Shown: piece by piece, positions 45,174 through 54,905 of the stretch | Position numbering within the stretch: position 1 is the stretch's first letter | Layout: each line of letters starts with the position of its first letter | The notes under the pieces: generated by a model | What the model was told of the DNA's origin: nothing | The model's database searches: none | What the model saw: the letters and a program-made list of their open reading frames with translations, nothing else | From: Paraphaeosphaeria minitans | Taxonomy: Eukaryota; Ascomycota; Dothideomycetes; Pleosporales; Didymosphaeriaceae | Direction: 5' to 3' | Assembly (NCBI GenBank): GCA_015832175.1 | Contig: WJXW01000005.1 | Span: 434,001 to 498,000, forward strand | Length of the DNA: 64,000 bases | Translations under genes and position numbers: made by a program

Positions 45174-47485
45174 ATGCGTGTCTCAAGCCTTCTCTCGACC
45201 TTGCTGCTAAGCAGCAGCGTTTTCGGAAATCGCCTTCCCAAGGGTGCCAGTGGTGAGTAAACCACCTGGTACAAAGAGGATGTGTTTTTTGCATAAAGAA
45301 AGACTTCTCGCCTACCTGAGACATGTATTATCCTTGCCTTAACTCACACTGACTTTGTATCCGTACCTCAGGTGAGATTGGCAAGGTACTGCTTCCCAGA
45401 CAACTTCTCAAGACACGGGCGATTGATTCATTAAAGCGCAAAGAAGACGGCACAACGTCCTCTAGCTTCAGCGATCCCCTCGAGCCGACGCCATCTCCTA
45501 CGAGTACACCCTCCTCCACTACACCGATCATCACACCCTCTCTCACCCGCACGATCCCGACTCCCGGGCCCAGCGACACATTCGACCCAACCTGCCACTG
45601 TGCCACAGGCAACCAGACCGTTCCCACCGAAGGCCGCTGGCTGTGCGGCTGGTGTGGCGCTGTTTCGGGAATTCCGCGCCATGGAATTAAAGTGTTAGAT
45701 ACAGTCGAGTGCAAAGATAACAAGTGCCGGAACTATGGGTTGTTGGACGGGCAGTGCGAAAAGGCGTTTGAGGAGCAACCGCCCAACTTTGACTTGTGGT
45801 GCGTTTAGCAGGTCAACGGGTACAGTAAGAAGCTCCACTCTGACTGATGATAGGTGTGATTGGCCGGTCAGTTCGATTGACCCAGATTGGCCAGATGGTA
45901 CGGCAACGGGAATAGTCAGCGGCAGGCCGACCCCGTCAGGAATTGTTACGGTATCTGTGCGTGGTGAGGTTGTCAACGTATATACCTCCCGGACAAGCTC
46001 AGGATACAGGCGACTAACTCACCACAGCGCAAAAAAGACTGCACAACTTCCTCCAACTCGAGCGGTTTCCTTAAGCCGACACCATCCCTGACGAGTACAC
46101 CCTCGCTCACTCTAACTTCAGAGACCACTCCACTTCCCTCTTCCTATTTCGAGTCCGCGTCTCCTACCCTCCCTACCACCACTACAATCACAGTCATTGT
46201 TACATGGTCTGTGCCTTGGACAAACGGCAGCTGGACGTCGGCTACGCCAACTCTGGCTTCTACGGCAGCGACACCGGTTCTGCCTACTAGCTTGTCTGAG
46301 AATACGGTGATCACAAGCTCCAGCACAGACGCATGCCTGTGTGAGTGCTCGAGTATGTCCAGCTCGGCTTCCACAACCTTGGGACCTTCAACGACCACAG
46401 AGTCTCCCGCGTCCACAGCGACACCGACATTAACTGAAAGTTCCACGCTGACAGAGACTGTCACATCAACCGAAACTGTCACTTTGACGGAGACTCTGAC
46501 ATCAACAGATACTGCCACATCCACCGAAAACTCCACTTTGACAGAGAGTTCAACACCGACTGATGCTATTAAATCGACAGACTTCCTCACATCAACGGAG
46601 ACTCTCACGCCAACAGAGACTCCCAGCCCAACAGAAACGTCCACATCAACCGACACTTCTACATTGACCGACACTTCCACATTGACCGAAACTTCCACAT
46701 TGATCGAAACTTCCACATTGATCGAAACTTCCACATTGACCGAAACTCCCACGTCGTCAGAAACTTCATCATGGACTTTGACTCCCATATCGACAGACAC
46801 GACGACTTCCACATCTTCAACAACATATACTTCCACGTCGACCGAGACTTCCACATGGAAATTAACTCCCATATCGTCGGACACATCTACGGAGATGCCT
46901 ACATCCACAGACTCTCCCACATCCCACCCCACCAGCTCAGAAAGGTTGACCACCCTCACGGGAATCACGATCATACCCTTCCCCCCAGTGGCGAGGCCTT
47001 CCACGAGCACTGCACCTGACGGCGGTGCAATCCGCATGAACAAGCGTGCTGAAGACGTTGTTCACCCGGAGTGGAGCGTCACGGGATGGGAGAAGCGCGC
47101 TGAGGCTACCGAGGTGGACAAGCGACAAGGTCCTCATATCGAATCGTCTGTGACATGCTGGACGTGTCGTGATGCATCCACTGGAGCCGCCCATGAGAAG
47201 CGACAGAGTCTTCACATCGAGTCGTCGGTGACTGGATGGACGAAGCGCGCCCAGCCTACCGTGGACGTAGACAAGCGACAAGGACCTCACATTGAATCGA
47301 GTGTGACGTGTTGGACGTGCCGTGCGCAGCCCACCGCAGAGGTGGTCAAGCGACAGGGCCCACACATCGAGCCGAGCGTGACAGGATGGAAGAAGCGTGC
47401 TGCGCCTACCGACGTCGGAGACGAGGACGACTCAATTGCCACGTCAGGTGTTACCAGGCGGTGGTGCAGGTACAAATGGTGTTGA
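45174..47485 (+). CDS. Secreted Kex2-processed repeat peptide (KEP-like) precursor
   Basis: Exons 45174-45252, 45372-45798, 45854-45977 and 46028-47485 give 695 aa with frame kept throughout. Introns are 119, 55 and 50 bp; the last two have CTGAC and CTAAC branch sites. Residues 1-18 are a signal peptide (MRVSSLLSTLLLSSSVFG). A Lys-Arg site follows (SLKR). Residues about 100-175 hold eight Cys (CHC, LCGWC, ECKDNKC, GQC, WC). Residues about 270-520 are Thr/Ser-rich with TSTLTET-type hexapeptide repeats, as in heavily O-glycosylated mucin-like regions. The C-terminal 145 residues contain five related units of about 15 residues (for example QSLHIESSVTGWTKR), separated by spacers of 9-11 residues ending in KR. 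Kex2 would cut after each KR, leaving peptides that begin with Gln. The layout matches fungal KEP and pheromone precursors. The mature product and role are unknown. Confidence 0.8.
45372..45520 (+). repeat. Intragenic duplicated segment, copy 1 (coding)
   Basis: This aligns with 45964-46112 over about 149 bp, including matching GCGCAAA-AAGAC and ACGAGTACACCCTC blocks. In this copy the whole stretch reads as protein (GEIGKVLLPRQLLKTRAIDS, then LKRKED). The internal 51 bp at 45386-45436 could also be spliced out in frame (GTACTG...AAG). Confidence 0.7.
45964..46112 (+). repeat. Intragenic duplicated segment, copy 2 (contains intron 3)
   Basis: The homologous stretch here includes the 50-bp intron 45978-46027, whose counterpart in copy 1 is open and in frame. 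Copy 2 has small deletions that break the frame, so here splicing is required. Confidence 0.7.
46420..46900 (+). repeat. 18-bp-periodic repeat coding for the Thr/Ser-rich region
   Basis: The unit is about ACTTCCACATTGACCGAA, clearest at 46637-46750, encoding TSTLTE hexapeptides. Divergence increases towards both ends. The opposite strand is also open for about 300 codons, which is a by-product of the repeat. Confidence 0.85.
47048..47482 (+). repeat. Five Kex2-bounded peptide units and the C-terminal tail
   Basis: Unit 1 (47048-47098) AEDVVHPEWSVTGWEKR; unit 2 (47126-47170) QGPHIESSVTCWTCR; unit 3 (47204-47248) QSLHIESSVTGWTKR; unit 4 (47279-47323) QGPHIESSVTCWTCR; unit 5 (47354-47398) QGPHIEPSVTGWKKR. 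Spacers are AEATEVDKR, DASTGAAHEKR, AQPTVDVDKR and AQPTAEVVKR. The 28-residue tail ends RRWCRYKWC. Odd units have GW-KR; even units have CWTCR, so the KR at the unit end is lost in these. Confidence 0.9.
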
Positions 47486-47679
47486 ACGGGGATGTGAAAA
47501 CGAACATGTGAAAACGAACATGGGCTCGAATCGGCGAGGTCATGTCGAGTCAGGTTGTCAGGCTCACTCGTAAACCTGCGGCATGCGTGACGTGTAGACT
47601 AGTGTCTTTGTAGCGGGGCGGGCTTTTCGAGCCTTTCAAAATCAATCCTTGATTGATTGAGGTCCCAATGGAAAGCCAT

Positions 47680-48975
47680 CTACCTTGCCTTCCGCCTTTT
47701 GCTGCTGCGCGTCGACACCTCTTCTTTGACCTCGACGCCTTGTTCCGGCTCGTCGACTTCCTTCTTGACTCTCTTCCTTTTGACTATCTCGATTTTCTTC
47801 ACGTCTTCGATCTCATCCGTGCCGTCTTCTTCTTTTTTCACGGTGATGACTTCCTCCTTGACTTCGGTCTTGGCAATAACGCGCTCCGAAAAAGCCTTCA
47901 GATCAGCGGTGAACAGAACAGAGTGCGCCCATCCTGCCTCTTTGCCCCAGAGCTCGCGGAAGCGGTTCGCGATGGCAGTGTATGTAGCTGCGGTCAGGCT
48001 GCTGTGCTTGCCTTTTCCGAACTTGTAATCGCGCTGTGCTATCTGCCAAACATGGGTGTCGACTGGCACTGATTCAGACCAGCCGAGCCCGAACAAGCAA
48101 ACACAGTCCGCGACCTTCGGGCCCACGCCGTGCAGTGCAAGAAGGTCATGGTGTGCCTTGCGATAGCCCTCGCGCCCACCCACCTCTAATTGTCCCGCAG
48201 TCTTTGACTCTTTGCCAAACACCGGATTCTCGGGATTACACAGCTCTTCCAGCCAGGCCAAGCTTTTGTCTGTTGCCACAATTTGTGCCGTCTTCACAAT
48301 GTACTTCGCCCTGTACCCGAAGCCCAGCTCCTTCAAATGCGCCTCAACCTTTGGGTCTGCGAGCGCTTCCGGCGTAGGAAAGTCATGGTACGGCTCGTCA
48401 CCGATGTGTCCAATGAGTGGCCCGTAGTGCTTGCATAGGTTGTGTACCATGCCTGATATCCGACCGATGTTGTTGTTTGAGCTGCATATAAAGCCTATGA
48501 GGGCCTCCCACGGATCTTGGCGCAAGATGCGTATGCCCGTGAACTTTGGCGCACGCTTCCTGAAGTTGGGATCTGCGGAGGCCCATTGTTCGTAAAGTTG
48601 CACCAGATTTGGCTCCAAGTTAAGGTAGTGTCGAACGAGGGCGAGAGTGTCGTCGTCATCGGATACGACTGAAGGTGCAAGAGAGGGCGCATTCGAAGGT
48701 GGCGGGGTGGGGAGAGTAGAGGGGAAGATGGCACGGTAGTGGAGGTGGGTTGCGTCCTGGCGGAAGGATAGTATGCAGCCGTGGAGGGCCATGGAGTATT
48801 CTTCTTCTGTTGATTTCCGCCATCTATAGATGCGGTGTCAATTGGAGTTGCGGCGCGCAGTGTGGCAGCTGTACCTAAAGGACTGGCCGCAGCGCAATGT
48901 TGTGTTTATGCAGAGCTCGGAGAGGGACATGGGCAGCTTGTGCCATTCTGCAGCTCTCACGGGCATGTTTGGCAT
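47680..48975 (-). CDS. OGG1: 8-oxoguanine DNA glycosylase/AP lyase OGG1
   Basis: Exons 48975-48875 and 48823-47680 (51-bp intron) give 414 aa. The join restores CGQSFRWRKS, the conserved N-terminal block of OGG1. CSSNNNIGRI follows, then the helix-hairpin-helix HGVGPKVADC, whose Lys is the Schiff-base nucleophile, and PVDTHVWQIA, with the catalytic Asp that completes the HhH-GPD motif. The enzyme excises 8-oxo-guanine paired with C and nicks the abasic site in base-excision repair, in nucleus and possibly mitochondria. The last 70 residues are a Lys/Glu-rich low-complexity tail (KKIEIVKRKRVKKE, SSKRRKAR) with likely nuclear localisation signals, longer than in yeast Ogg1. An ATG three codons downstream is an alternative start. 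Confidence 0.95.
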
Positions 48976-49297
48976 AGCAGTGAATGTGGATTGATGTTCC
49001 CGCAACAGAGTAGCATGTATGCATAGGTACCTAGGCATGGAATTCTGGACTCGGGCGACAGGGGTGGCTTGGAGCCAAGGCCCTAGCTGCTCCCCATCGT
49101 ACTTTCTTCACGACACCCGTAGCTAGGTGCAACAGCCCCGTTTCCAACCATCATCATCGCTTTCGTACGGCGCGCGCACATACAGGCCCCCCCGTTGCAT
49201 TTTCTGACCAGCCCGGCTGTACGTGCTAAGCCCAAACCCGCCAGCAAACCGCTGCACGAGCCGCGACTGCACTGAACGCGCGCAAGAGCTCGACAGC
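48976..49297. promoter_or_regulatory. Divergent promoter between OGG1 and the U2AF large subunit gene
   Basis: Only 322 bp separate the two start codons, so the promoters must overlap. The stretch includes a palindromic GGTACCTAGG at 49026-49035 and a C-rich tract near 49190. No specific factor site is evident. Confidence 0.45.
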
Positions 49298-51257
49298 ATG
49301 AACGGTGACGGCTATTCTCGAGGTAAGCCGGCCTAATCAGTACACATACTGACTGGTGTACAGTTCAACAAATATGCCTTACTAACTACAGCAGACGGAG
49401 GACGCTCAGGCGGAGGCCGAGACTATGTGGGTGTACCCAGCTCCCATCCACGGCGCCACGAGCTGACGGGACAGTCTTCGAGGGATGACCATCGCGAACG
49501 CCGGGGCGACCGAGGCGACCGCGGCGATCGAGGGGATAGAGGAGACCGCGGCGGTGACCGTGGAGGCGACCGCGAGGACAGGCGCCGCCGCCGCTCGCGC
49601 TCTCCGCGCCATAGCTCGCGCCGCGACTACGAGGTAGACACGTATTCGTCGAGCCGAGACTACCGCGAGCGTGAGCGCGAAACCACATATGCCCGCCGCG
49701 AGCGCCGTGACGACCGCAATTGGGGCGACTCGTATGCTCGCCGCGACCGCCCGCGACACGACCGTGACGACGACCGCGGGCACGGCCGCCGAGACAGGAA
49801 CGACCGAGACTTTGAAGACCGTGGACGTGGAGGCGGGGGCGGAGGCGGAGGCGGACGACGTGGTGGCGGTGGTGGCGGTGGTGGTGATGGCGGCTTTGGC
49901 GGTGGTGGGCGCGACAGGAGGCAGAAGTCGGCATCCCCTCCGTACAAGAAGCGTGAACCGACGCCCGACCTGACCAGCTTCGAGTCCATCCTGAACCATC
50001 CGCGCCGTATGACCCAGTGGGACATCAAGCCCGCAGGCTACGACAACATCACGGCCGAGCAGGCCAAGCTCTCGGGCCAGTTCCCGCTGCCCGGTGCTCC
50101 CCGCGCTGCTCCCATGGACCCCTCCAAGCTCGCTGCCTTCGCGAACCCCGAAACTGGCACCGCTTCCACCTCAGGGTTGTTGCCGTCCAACTCCCTGCAA
50201 GCCCGGCGTCTGTTCATTTACAACATCCCGGAAGAGGTCACAAACGACGACATTGTCGAATTCTGGAACTTGCAGCTGAACGGTCTCAACGTTGTGTCAG
50301 GCCGCGATTCATGCGTTAGTGCACAGCTTGCCACCAGCCGCGCCTACGCTGCCATTACTTTCAAGACCGCTGAAGATGCGACCGTGGCCCTGGCCATGGA
50401 CAACATTTCCATGCGTGATGGCGAACAAGTTGGCCTTTCTATTCGACGTCCCAAGGACTACATCACTCCCGTCGCCGACGCCGCTGCCACCGCGGGTGAC
50501 ACAGTCTCCTCGCACGTCGCAGACAGCCCTAACAAGCTCAGCATCACTAACATTCCTACGTATGTGGAAGAGGAGCAGGTCCGCGAGCTTGTCGAGACCT
50601 TTGGCGCGCTCAAAGCCTTCGTGCTGGTCAAGGACACTAGCACCGAGCAGCATCGCGTAAGTGTCTCTAATTACCTGCCAAGTGAGGTTGGCTAACACGG
50701 AAAGGGCATTGCTTTCTGCGAGTATGTAGACCCTGAGATCGTCGAGCACGTCATTGAAGGCTTGAACTCCATCCCTCTCGGCGAAGGAACTCTCAAGGTC
50801 ACCCGCGCCACCATCGGTCTGCAGCAGCAGATCGCCATTGACGGCGGTGTGGGCGCTATCTCCATGCTTGCCGGCGCCACCGCTGCCGACACCCGCGAGA
50901 GGAGCCGTGTCATTTGCTTGATGAACATGGTGACTCCCGACGAGCTCCTCAACGACGATGAATACGACGGCAAGTCCTGCTTTCTACAATGCACTGGCCT
51001 ACCTACTAACAGTGCATCCAGAAATCAAGGAAGATATCACAGAAGAGTGCTCGAAATACGGCGCCATCCTCGAAGTCAAGATACCCCGCCCCGCAGGCGT
51101 CCGTTCAAGCGCCGGCGTCGGCAAAATCTACATCAAATACGAAGATGCCGACAAGGCGCAGACGGCCATCAAGAGTCTCGCCGGAAGGCAGTTCTCCCGG
51201 AGAACGGTTTTGGCAACCGAGTTCTCGGAGGAGGGCTTCGACGTGGAGGCGTGGTAA
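49298..51257 (+). CDS. Splicing factor U2AF large subunit (U2AF65-like)
   Basis: Exons 49298-49322, 49392-50656, 50705-50969 and 51022-51257 give about 596 aa. The protein binds the polypyrimidine tract and branch-site factor during 3' splice-site recognition in the nucleus. After an 8-codon first exon comes a long RS/RGG-like region (RGDRGDRGDRGDRGDRGGDR, RRRRRSRSPRHSSRR, then a poly-Gly tract). The hallmark TQWDIKPAGYDNITAEQAKL is the SF1/U2AF35-interaction region. Three RRMs follow: RRM1 from RRLFIYNIP, RRM2 from NKLSITNIPTYV with GIAFCEYVDPE, and the UHM-type RRM3 after VICLMNMVTPDELLNDDEYD. The last intron has a GC donor (GCAAGT) with a CTAAC branch. The first acceptor is a tandem CAGCAG, giving proteins that differ by one residue. 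Confidence 0.95.
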
Positions 51258-51719
51258 ACTGCTTCTGCGCGTTTCCCATCCCTACTCCTCGTGCCTCTGC
51301 GTTTCTTCATTGGACTTGGGCGGTGCTTCCTTGGTGCCAACGATTGTACTTGGGGTTGGTGGTTCGTCGAGCGGCAGCGCCGGTGCGGGGGTGGAGTGGA
51401 AGTCTGAAAACGAGCCGCGTCGCTGAGCAAGCGGCACGCTCAACGGAGAGGAGAGGAAAGGCAAAAGGAAAGGAAAGGAATAGCGCGGCTCCTGTACACT
51501 AATTTGACATGAATATCGGAATGTGCAAAAACGGACGGGAAACTTTGTTTAGGGCTTTGATACCGAATGAAGAAAAAGATGCGTGAGTGCGTGTGCGTTT
51601 TGCGGTTAGTGTAGGTGACGTTGCGATTGATGGCGTGAGGGTTGTAGGCCGAAACGCTAGAAGGCACTGTGGTACGCACACGTCTGTTCCTGGAGTTCAA
51701 GATTCGAAGATCATTATGG

Positions 51720-51965
51720 CCGTGGCTTCCGTGGCTTCCGGGGGTGTCTGGAGGCGGGTAGGTTGCGTTGATGACCATACTGCGTATCGGCGAGTAAGTC
51801 ATATGGTGATCGTAGTATACGGTGCGTAGGTGGGTAGATTTGATGGTGATCGTAGCGCATATCAGCGAGTAAGTTACGATGATGATTGTACGGCTCGTCG
51901 GCGGGTAGGTCACGGTGGTGAGAACACTGTTCGTCGGCGGTTAGATTCTGTTGGTGATCATGCCG
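51720..51965 (+). repeat. Degenerate GTGATCGTA/CGGCGAGTAAGT repeat
   Basis: Several imperfect units of roughly 35-45 bp share TGGTGATCGTA, CATATCAGCGAGTAAGT and CGTCGGCGGGTAGGT-like words. They look like an old, diverged minisatellite. Confidence 0.5.
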
Positions 51966-52885
51966 CCGAGGTCGCGCCTGATGTTCTATCCGATGTTTGA
52001 AGAAAACATGTTCAATGCGGTGCTGCTGTGTAAACAGCTTCGGTAACATGGGAGTATTGTCTCAAAAGGGCCATGTGCACATGTTCTGCTGGTCCAAACC
52101 GTTAATGATGGAATTTCTTGAAGACGACCGTTGTGAGGCGTTCCACCTGCTGCTGCAGAGCCTCTATCGGAAGTTAGCGATCATTTTTCATGCGCCTTTC
52201 TTAGACCCGACTCGCGTAAAAGCTTCAGTGGGCAGATCGCCGGATGCGTAGGGACAGCGCCATGGGGAGAAGAGATCAGCACTGCATCGAGAGAAACAAC
52301 TCTACGCGAGGAGGGATCGCCGCTCCGAGTTTCCTGTGCTGTTGGCGAAGCGTAGAATCCACGCGAAAGGGGGGATCGGCGGGTTTGAGGTTCCCCCTTC
52401 TGCTTGAGATGTCCACTTGGAGATAGGTACGTCGATCGGATGTGATGTTGTTTGCTTCGAGTCAGTGACGTGGAGGTCTTGCTGCCACTGGAGTAGAACG
52501 TAGTATATGTTGATGTCGATCACATCGCGCAAACACAGGCCTGAGGTTGTGACCGTTGAGTGGATTTGCGAACGAGAACACGCTATATTCCAACGTCACC
52601 AATAGCACCCTTCCTAGGTAGGAATACATCTGATGAGAGCCTCATGATTCAACTTGAATGTAAGCGGCATCCGACTAAGCTGCATGAGTCAGCGAGTAGC
52701 CTTGGTCGCTCGAAGGGGCAAATTCATCGAATAGCTAGACATGAACTGACAGGTCTGGCGTAGGCCGATATTAGAGATCGTCATATAGCATCGGCAAGAA
52801 GATGCCTCAGGCCCAGAGCGATGATGAAGGTTGTTTTGCATGAAAGTTACTCTGGCAATTGCAATCCCGCCGAAATTTTCGACGG

Positions 52886-52960
52886 TTGAGCATACAATTT
52901 TCGATAGTTGAGCATGAAATCTTCGGCGGTTGAGCATACAATCTTCGGCGGTTGAGCATG
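52886..52960 (+). repeat. 22-bp minisatellite (TTGAGCATACAATYTTCGRYRG)
   Basis: Three full units and a partial one start with TTGAGCAT at 52886, 52908, 52930 and 52952, with small differences between units. Confidence 0.8.
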
Positions 52961-53963
52961 TTTGAACCACACACGTTCTGAAGCGGTACAGGATCCTCAT
53001 CCATTGAGCCGACAACCAGGTCGAGCAATGCGGCTCTTCGACCCAAGGGAGGAGCTGAGAACCTGCAGAGCCTGGATACAAGCAACTTCCATACGAAGTA
53101 AAGCGCAAATTTCAATATATTACGCGCAAGAGTATTGCCCTTGTGTCCAGGAGTCGAGACTGTGAAGCCCAGCATCGCTTAGACGGGGGATCTTCCGGGA
53201 TGTCGATAGGGCTGACAGCTGATGTGCTGAGCCAGACACTGTTCGTTTGCAAAAGGTGTCAAAATTTGTTCCAGGTTGACGTCGGATGGGCTCGAGCGTC
53301 GACTAGACAGCCCGGGATAGATACCTGGGCTGAGAACGGAGAGTGCGCGATACTAGGTAACTAAAGTCAGGGGCATCGCGCTACTGCATCGCGTGCCACT
53401 GCAAACCTTAAAAAGAGGACGATCTGCTTCTTGCATGGCGTGCAAGCGGTACTATTGACGGGAATTCGCGAGAGATTGAGTGGACTGCTGGTGGAGAGAG
53501 ACTGAAGCGAGCGAAGGCGTGAATCGAAACAGGAGCAGAACCTTGAAGTGCACGCCGACAAAGTCGGTGTTGAGTAGGTATGCTTCGTCGGAGACATGAT
53601 TGCGTGCCGAATTGACCCGGAGCGACATCGTGTGTGGACGGCCAAGGGGGTTGACCATTGCATACCTAGCAGACCTGTGTGTGTAAAGTCCAGTTTCTGA
53701 CAGATGTTGTCTTGCCACAAACGGATGCTGTCATCAGCTGTGCAGTGGAGGGACAGCGACTACAATTCGTCGATGAAGCTTGACGTCGTTTGACCGTGTG
53801 TCGCAAAAGTGGTGAAATGACACCTGGCCAGTACCTAGGTAACCCGCATGTCGCCGGATGAGATGCGGAACGAATCGCAAATACTTCGGCAATGACCTCT
53901 CAAGCAGGCAGGTGGGCGAGGCATGTGTAGCGAGGAAGATGTGCGTGGGCTGCGGTGGGTTGT

Positions 53964-53996
53964 CGGGGGAGGGGGCTCGGGGGAGGGGGCTCGGGA
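53964..53996 (+). repeat. 14-bp G-rich tandem repeat
   Basis: Two copies of CGGGGGAGGGGGCT and a partial third. This is a G-tract sequence with the potential to form a quadruplex. Confidence 0.7.
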
Positions 53997-54905
53997 GCAT
54001 GGGAGACTTCGCCAAAGGATCGCACCCGGGTGCCTGCGTGGTGGAAGATCGGCAACCGAGGGAGAGCTAGGTACGGTAGACGGCAGGCTCCTGCCGTTGC
54101 CGCCTCTACAAACTCTATCTGAACTGTGTGGCATGATTTCGTCGTTGCGTGCGCGAACATCTGCTGTTACGGTAATAGGCCCTCACCAGATTCGGTGCGT
54201 ACGGTACCTAGGTAACGATGCGACGTGGAAGTTTTCCGTCTTCTAGGGGCACAGTTCTACCTATACGGGTACTTGGCGTTAGGTATCTACCTAGTTTACC
54301 CTACCTACGGTACGGTACCGCGGCCGGCCTGCTCTCTCACCCTTGTGTGAACGGGGCTTCATTCCTCTACCAGAAGGTACTTACTCAACAGCCGCCATGT
54401 GCGGCCCCACTAGCTAAAATGACCAACCGATGCTCACTTCCAGGGCATCTTTCGGTTCAACCTCCGCGGATGGCGAAGGTTTGGAGCGCTGCTTGCCCAT
54501 CAAGCATGCCCATGCGGCGAGGGGTCGGTCCGGTTGGCGGCTAAGAGCACCCTCGAATCGAAGTGCACCGTCCATCGTCGACCCACCTGCTGCACTCACC
54601 CTGTGTGGAGTCGAACGCGTTTGAGCATCGTCTGTCCCAGGCCCTTGCCGTCCATGGCATTCAATCAATGCTAAGTTTCACGTGCAGACACCATGTAGCG
54701 AAACGTCCAGCCTGGTGTAGTGGCGGTGGACCATTCGCATCGACCTAGTGCATTGCGCCTGGTCGCTAGTTCGACCAGAGGGACGTTCTGTTGGCACTTC
54801 AGCCTGTGGTGTCCTACAATCCCAGACTCGAGGCTCTCACAAATTGCCCTTCTCGTACTGTCTCCAAGAGACGTCCGCTCCGCAGTGCGGTAGCTCAAGG
54901 ATACG

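Larger units (their letters stand above)
51258..54905. other. Long gene-poor intergenic region
   Basis: No coding sequence is supported in this 3.65-kb stretch. Open frames are short, overlap on both strands and have no family signature. It contains several small tandem-repeat patches (listed separately) and recurrent TACCTAGGTA-like palindromes at 53353, 53832 and 54205. Base composition is ordinary and unlike the RIP block. Confidence 0.5.

Noticed and set aside
46144..47043. 299-codon open frame antisense to the Thr/Ser-rich region of the peptide precursor
   Set aside because: It consists of VEVSVNVEVS-type repeats and mirrors the 18-bp array on the other strand. No start context, introns or family support it.
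47048..47485. Canonical alpha-pheromone precursor
   Set aside because: The repeat cores (HIESSVT-x-W) do not match the W-C...G-Q/E-x-C-W pattern of ascomycete alpha-factors, and the long mucin-like and Cys-rich parts are atypical. Only the last residues recall it.
43366..51257. Dikaritin/ustiloxin-type biosynthetic cluster around the peptide precursor
   Set aside because: Neighbours are an SDR, OGG1 and U2AF. No UstY (DUF3328), tyrosinase or peptidase gene is visible, so a cluster is not supported.
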